From Methanosarcina sp. (lineage in GTDB: Archaea > Halobacteriota > Methanosarcinia > Methanosarcinales > Methanosarcinaceae), in the NCBI GenBank assembly GCA_024280975.1, contig JAMXLQ010000299.1, forward strand, positions 1 through 8,170: a DNA stretch of 8,170 nt, in the 5' to 3' direction. The notes below the pieces were generated by a model, which did no database searches, was not told the DNA's origin, and saw nothing but the letters and a program-made list of their open reading frames with translations. Shown piece after piece: positions 5,827 to 8,170 of the stretch; the first letter of the stretch is position 1, and the number at the start of each line of letters is the position of its first letter. A program made the position numbers and the translations under genes.

Positions 5827-6381
5827 TTATGATGCACTCTTTTCATCAAGTGCCTGGTTAAGAGAAAGAACATTAACATAAGGCTCTGTAAATGGAGAAT
5901 TAATGGATTCTGAAAGAACAAGTGCTTTTACTTCTTCTTCAGGAAGGTTTCGTGCCTTTGCCACGGCAGGTACCTGTATAAGTGCGGATTCCAGGCTTAT
6001 GTGCGGATCAAGTCCACTTCCTGAAGCCGTAACCAGATCGGAAGGTATAGAACCAGTTACACCGGCTTTTTTGAGTTCACTCGTCCTGTTGGCAATCGAT
6101 TCCAGGAGAACCGCATTTGTTGGGCCGAGGTTAGACCCTCCTGAAGCAGTTGCATCGTATCCGCTTGCTGAAGGCCTACTATGGAAGTATTGAGGTGCAG
6201 TGAAATTCTGACCAATAAGAGTTGACCCAATAATCCGGTTTTCATTATCAATAATCAGGCTTCCGTGAGCTTGATCCGGAAACAGGAGACCAGAAACAAG
6301 TGTCACTGTCATAGGATAGATTAAACCTGTAACGATAAACAACACTGCGAATAGTAATATGGCTTTTTTGATCGATGTCAC
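5827..6381 (-). CDS. kdpC: K+-transporting ATPase subunit KdpC
   Basis: KdpC is the small single-span subunit that stabilises the KdpFABC K+ pump and aids ATP binding by KdpB. The protein has 184 residues. An N-terminal membrane helix (about 7-32, KAILLFAVLFIVTGLIYPM) is followed by the conserved extracytoplasmic part: GSTLIGQNFTAPQYFHSRPSA, NLGPTNAVL, DLVTASGSGLDPHIS and VNVLSLNQAL. These are hallmark KdpC motifs, and the length is typical. It starts with GTG at 6381, supported by a strong SD AGGAGGT (6394-6388) 6 nt upstream. That SD overlaps the kdpB stop codon, so translation is probably coupled to kdpB. It ends TAA 9 nt before the kdpD start. Confidence 0.95.
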   Translation of the reverse strand: MTSIKKAILLFAVLFIVTGLIYPMTVTLVSGLLFPDQAHGSLIIDNENRIIGSTLIGQNFTAPQYFHSRPSASGYDATASGGSNLGPTNAVLLESIANRTSELKKAGVTGSIPSDLVTASGSGLDPHISLESALIQVPAVAKARNLPEEEVKALVLSESINSPFTEPYVNVLSLNQALDEKSAS

Positions 6382-6387
6382 GCCAAT

Positions 6388-6394
6388 ACCTCCT
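6388..6394 (-). promoter_or_regulatory. SD deciding the kdpC GTG start (AGGAGGT)
   Basis: AGGAGGT is a perfect anti-SD match 6 nt before the GTG at 6381. It overlaps the last base of the kdpB stop codon. No in-frame ATG competes nearby, which supports the non-ATG start and kdpB-kdpC coupling. Confidence 0.65.
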
Positions 6395-8170
6395 CAGGCA
6401 TGCATTAACCCGGCCAATACCAGATCAATGATCTTGATTCCAATAAACGGAGCGATTACTCCTCCAAGGCCAAAAATGGTCAGGTTGTAGGCAAAGAGTT
6501 TCGATGCTGGCATACTCTTAAACTTTACTCCGGCAAGAGCAAGGGGAATCAACATTGGAATTACCAGAGCATTGAATATGACTGCCGAAAGAATGGCCGA
6601 TTCAGGAGTTGCAAGACCCATGATATTCAGGATTTTAAGCTGCGGATAAATCCCTATGAGAGCAGCAGGGATAATTGCAAAATATTTGGCTATATCATTT
6701 GCAATGGAGAAAGTTGTCAAAGCTCCTCTTGTCATCAGAATTTGCTTTCCAATCTCGACAATATCCAGCAGTTTCGTAGGGTCGCTGTCAAGGTCAATTA
6801 TGTTTGCAGCTTCCCTTGCAGGCTGTGTTCCATTGTTCATTGCCACGGCTACATCGGCTTGAGCAAGAGCAGGAGCATCATTTGTTCCATCACCTGTCAT
6901 GGCAACCATGTATCCTTCATTCTGGTATTCCCTGATCATTCTAAGTTTATCATCAGGCTTAGATTCTGCCAGGTAATCATCTACTCCGGCTTCTGCTGCA
7001 ATAGTGGCAGCAGTGAGATGATTGTCTCCTGTGATCATAATCGTTTTTATCCCTATCCGGCGCAGATCCGCAAATCTTTCCTTAATGCCTGTTTTTAAGA
7101 TATCTTTGAGGAATATAACACCTAGAATTGTTTCGTTACGAGCTACTACAAGGGGTGTGCCACCTGCAGTTGCAATTCCATCTACTTTCCCCTTAAGGTC
7201 CGAAGGAATGATTCCTCCACGTTCCAAAACCGCCTTCGTTACTGCATCGTAAGCGCCCTTCAGGTAAGTTATTTCGCCGTGTTGTGCGCCACTAACTCTT
7301 GTTGCGGCTGAGAATGGTATGAATGTGACATTTTCGGGAGAAACCGGAGTCTTTCCTGTTTTTTCCTGAATTAGAGCAATAATACTTTTGCCTTCAGGAG
7401 TGTCGTCTGCAAAAGAAGAAAGTAGAGCAGCTTCCATCAATTCTTCATTTGATCTGCCATCTACTGTCAAAAAATCAGCTGCTTGCCGGTTACCTAAGGT
7501 GATTGTACCTGTTTTATCCAGAAGCAAGACATTTACGTCTCCTGCAGCCTCGATTGCCCTTCCTGAGAGAGCTATGACGTTTAACTGGAATAAACGATCC
7601 ATTCCAGCTATTCCTATTGCTGGAAGCAGAGCTGCAATAGTTGTGGGCGCTAAACAAACAAAAAGCGCAATGAGTATAGTAAGACTTGCTGGTGAACCTC
7701 TACCACTTGAAGCGGCGCTATATGCAGAAACCGAGTAAGTGTTGGCTACAACTGCTAAAAATACGCCAGTGAGTGCAATGAGTAGTATTTCGAGAGCTAT
7801 TTCGTTAGGAGTCTTCCTTCTCTCTGCACCTTCAACCATTGAGATCATGCGGTCCAGGAAGGTCTGACCCGGGTCAGTAGTGATCTTGACAATAATCTCA
7901 TTGGCAATAACGGTTGTTCCTCCGGTAACTGCACTTCGGTCTCCACCGAACTCACGCACAACCGGGGCTGATTCTCCGGTAATTGCTGCTTCGTTAACGA
8001 GTGCAGCTCCTTTTACAACTTCTCCATCTCCAGGAATTACTTCATTTGCCTTTACAAGGACAAGATCGCCTTTTCGGAGCTCAGATGAAGATATCTCTAC
8101 AGAAGAAGCGTCAAAAGAATCTGCTGTGAGCTTTCTTGCTGGAACACTTGTTCTTGACTGCCTAAGAGAT
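6394..8170 (-). CDS. kdpB: K+-transporting P-type ATPase subunit KdpB (5' end outside window)
   Basis: KdpB is the catalytic, membrane-embedded subunit that hydrolyses ATP to drive K+ uptake through KdpA. The frame is open from the window's right edge, giving 591 visible residues against 682 in E. coli, so about 95 N-terminal residues are missing. Visible motifs: actuator loop TGES (7980-7969); phosphorylation motif DKTGT with the catalytic Asp codon at 7518-7516; GDGTNDAPALAQADVAVAMN in the P domain; and SIANDIAKYFAI, whose Asp and Lys match the TM5 pair D583/K586 of E. coli KdpB. EGAERRKTPNEIAL and VCLAPTTIAALLPAIGIAGM are also typical. No frameshift or lost residue was seen. It stops with TGA 12 nt before kdpC. 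kdpA, and perhaps kdpF, should lie just to the right. Confidence 0.96.
   Translation of the reverse strand, partial: SLRQSRTSVPARKLTADSFDASSVEISSSELRKGDLVLVKANEVIPGDGEVVKGAALVNEAAITGESAPVVREFGGDRSAVTGGTTVIANEIIVKITTDPGQTFLDRMISMVEGAERRKTPNEIALEILLIALTGVFLAVVANTYSVSAYSAASSGRGSPASLTILIALFVCLAPTTIAALLPAIGIAGMDRLFQLNVIALSGRAIEAAGDVNVLLLDKTGTITLGNRQAADFLTVDGRSNEELMEAALLSSFADDTPEGKSIIALIQEKTGKTPVSPENVTFIPFSAATRVSGAQHGEITYLKGAYDAVTKAVLERGGIIPSDLKGKVDGIATAGGTPLVVARNETILGVIFLKDILKTGIKERFADLRRIGIKTIMITGDNHLTAATIAAEAGVDDYLAESKPDDKLRMIREYQNEGYMVAMTGDGTNDAPALAQADVAVAMNNGTQPAREAANIIDLDSDPTKLLDIVEIGKQILMTRGALTTFSIANDIAKYFAIIPAALIGIYPQLKILNIMGLATPESAILSAVIFNALVIPMLIPLALAGVKFKSMPASKLFAYNLTIFGLGGVIAPFIGIKIIDLVLAGLMHA

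Noticed and set aside
2856..7738. Plus-strand frames opposite modA, kdpD, kdpC and kdpB
   Set aside because: All lie antisense to genes with strong family motifs, have no SD or domain signal, and show Ser/Ile/Phe-rich shadow composition.
1..8170. tRNA, rRNA or other structured RNA genes
   Set aside because: No cloverleaf with a TTCRANY T-arm, rRNA segment or known ncRNA pattern was seen on either strand.

Overview
The window looks like a chromosomal segment of a mesophilic methanogenic archaeon, most likely Methanosarcina or a close relative. This is an inference. It rests on AT-rich intergenic DNA, TTTATATA-type TATA boxes, SD sequences of the GGTGA/GAGGT type, a Thr/Pro-rich lipoprotein linker behind a lipobox, and abundant IS and MITE debris.

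Left edge (1-585): the first 52 codons of an IS5-type transposase run off the window on the minus strand. An AT-rich, gene-free stretch follows. It holds two inverted copies of the IS-end-like sequence GCCTATCCC and possible promoters for the next gene.

Gene 1 (about 586-2571, plus strand) is a 661-residue APC-superfamily permease of the KimA (YdaO) potassium-importer type, with a soluble C-terminal domain.

The other genes all lie on the minus strand and read right to left: kdpB (5' end outside the window), kdpC, a kdpD-like sensor gene and modA. kdpB-kdpC-kdpD are tightly packed (gaps of 12 and 9 nt) and form the end of a kdp operon; kdpA is expected just beyond the right edge. The KdpD-like protein has the ATPase/KdpD domain, Usp domain, four membrane segments and a GAF-like domain, but it stops exactly where the histidine-kinase domain should begin.

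modA (molybdate-binding lipoprotein) has no modB or modC in view. It is bracketed by two short, non-coding elements that are related to each other and lie in the same orientation (about 124 and 112 bp, ends GGACTTA...TAAGTCC). One begins 5 bp after the kdpD stop, the other about 20 bp after the modA stop. A hairpin plus T-tract near 2572-2608 would end minus-strand transcripts.

Taken together, the locus probably serves potassium homeostasis: the Kdp P-type ATPase for high-affinity uptake, a kinase-less KdpD as possible sensor or modulator, and a convergent KimA-like secondary importer. modA appears to sit between them as a separate, mobile-element-bracketed cassette.
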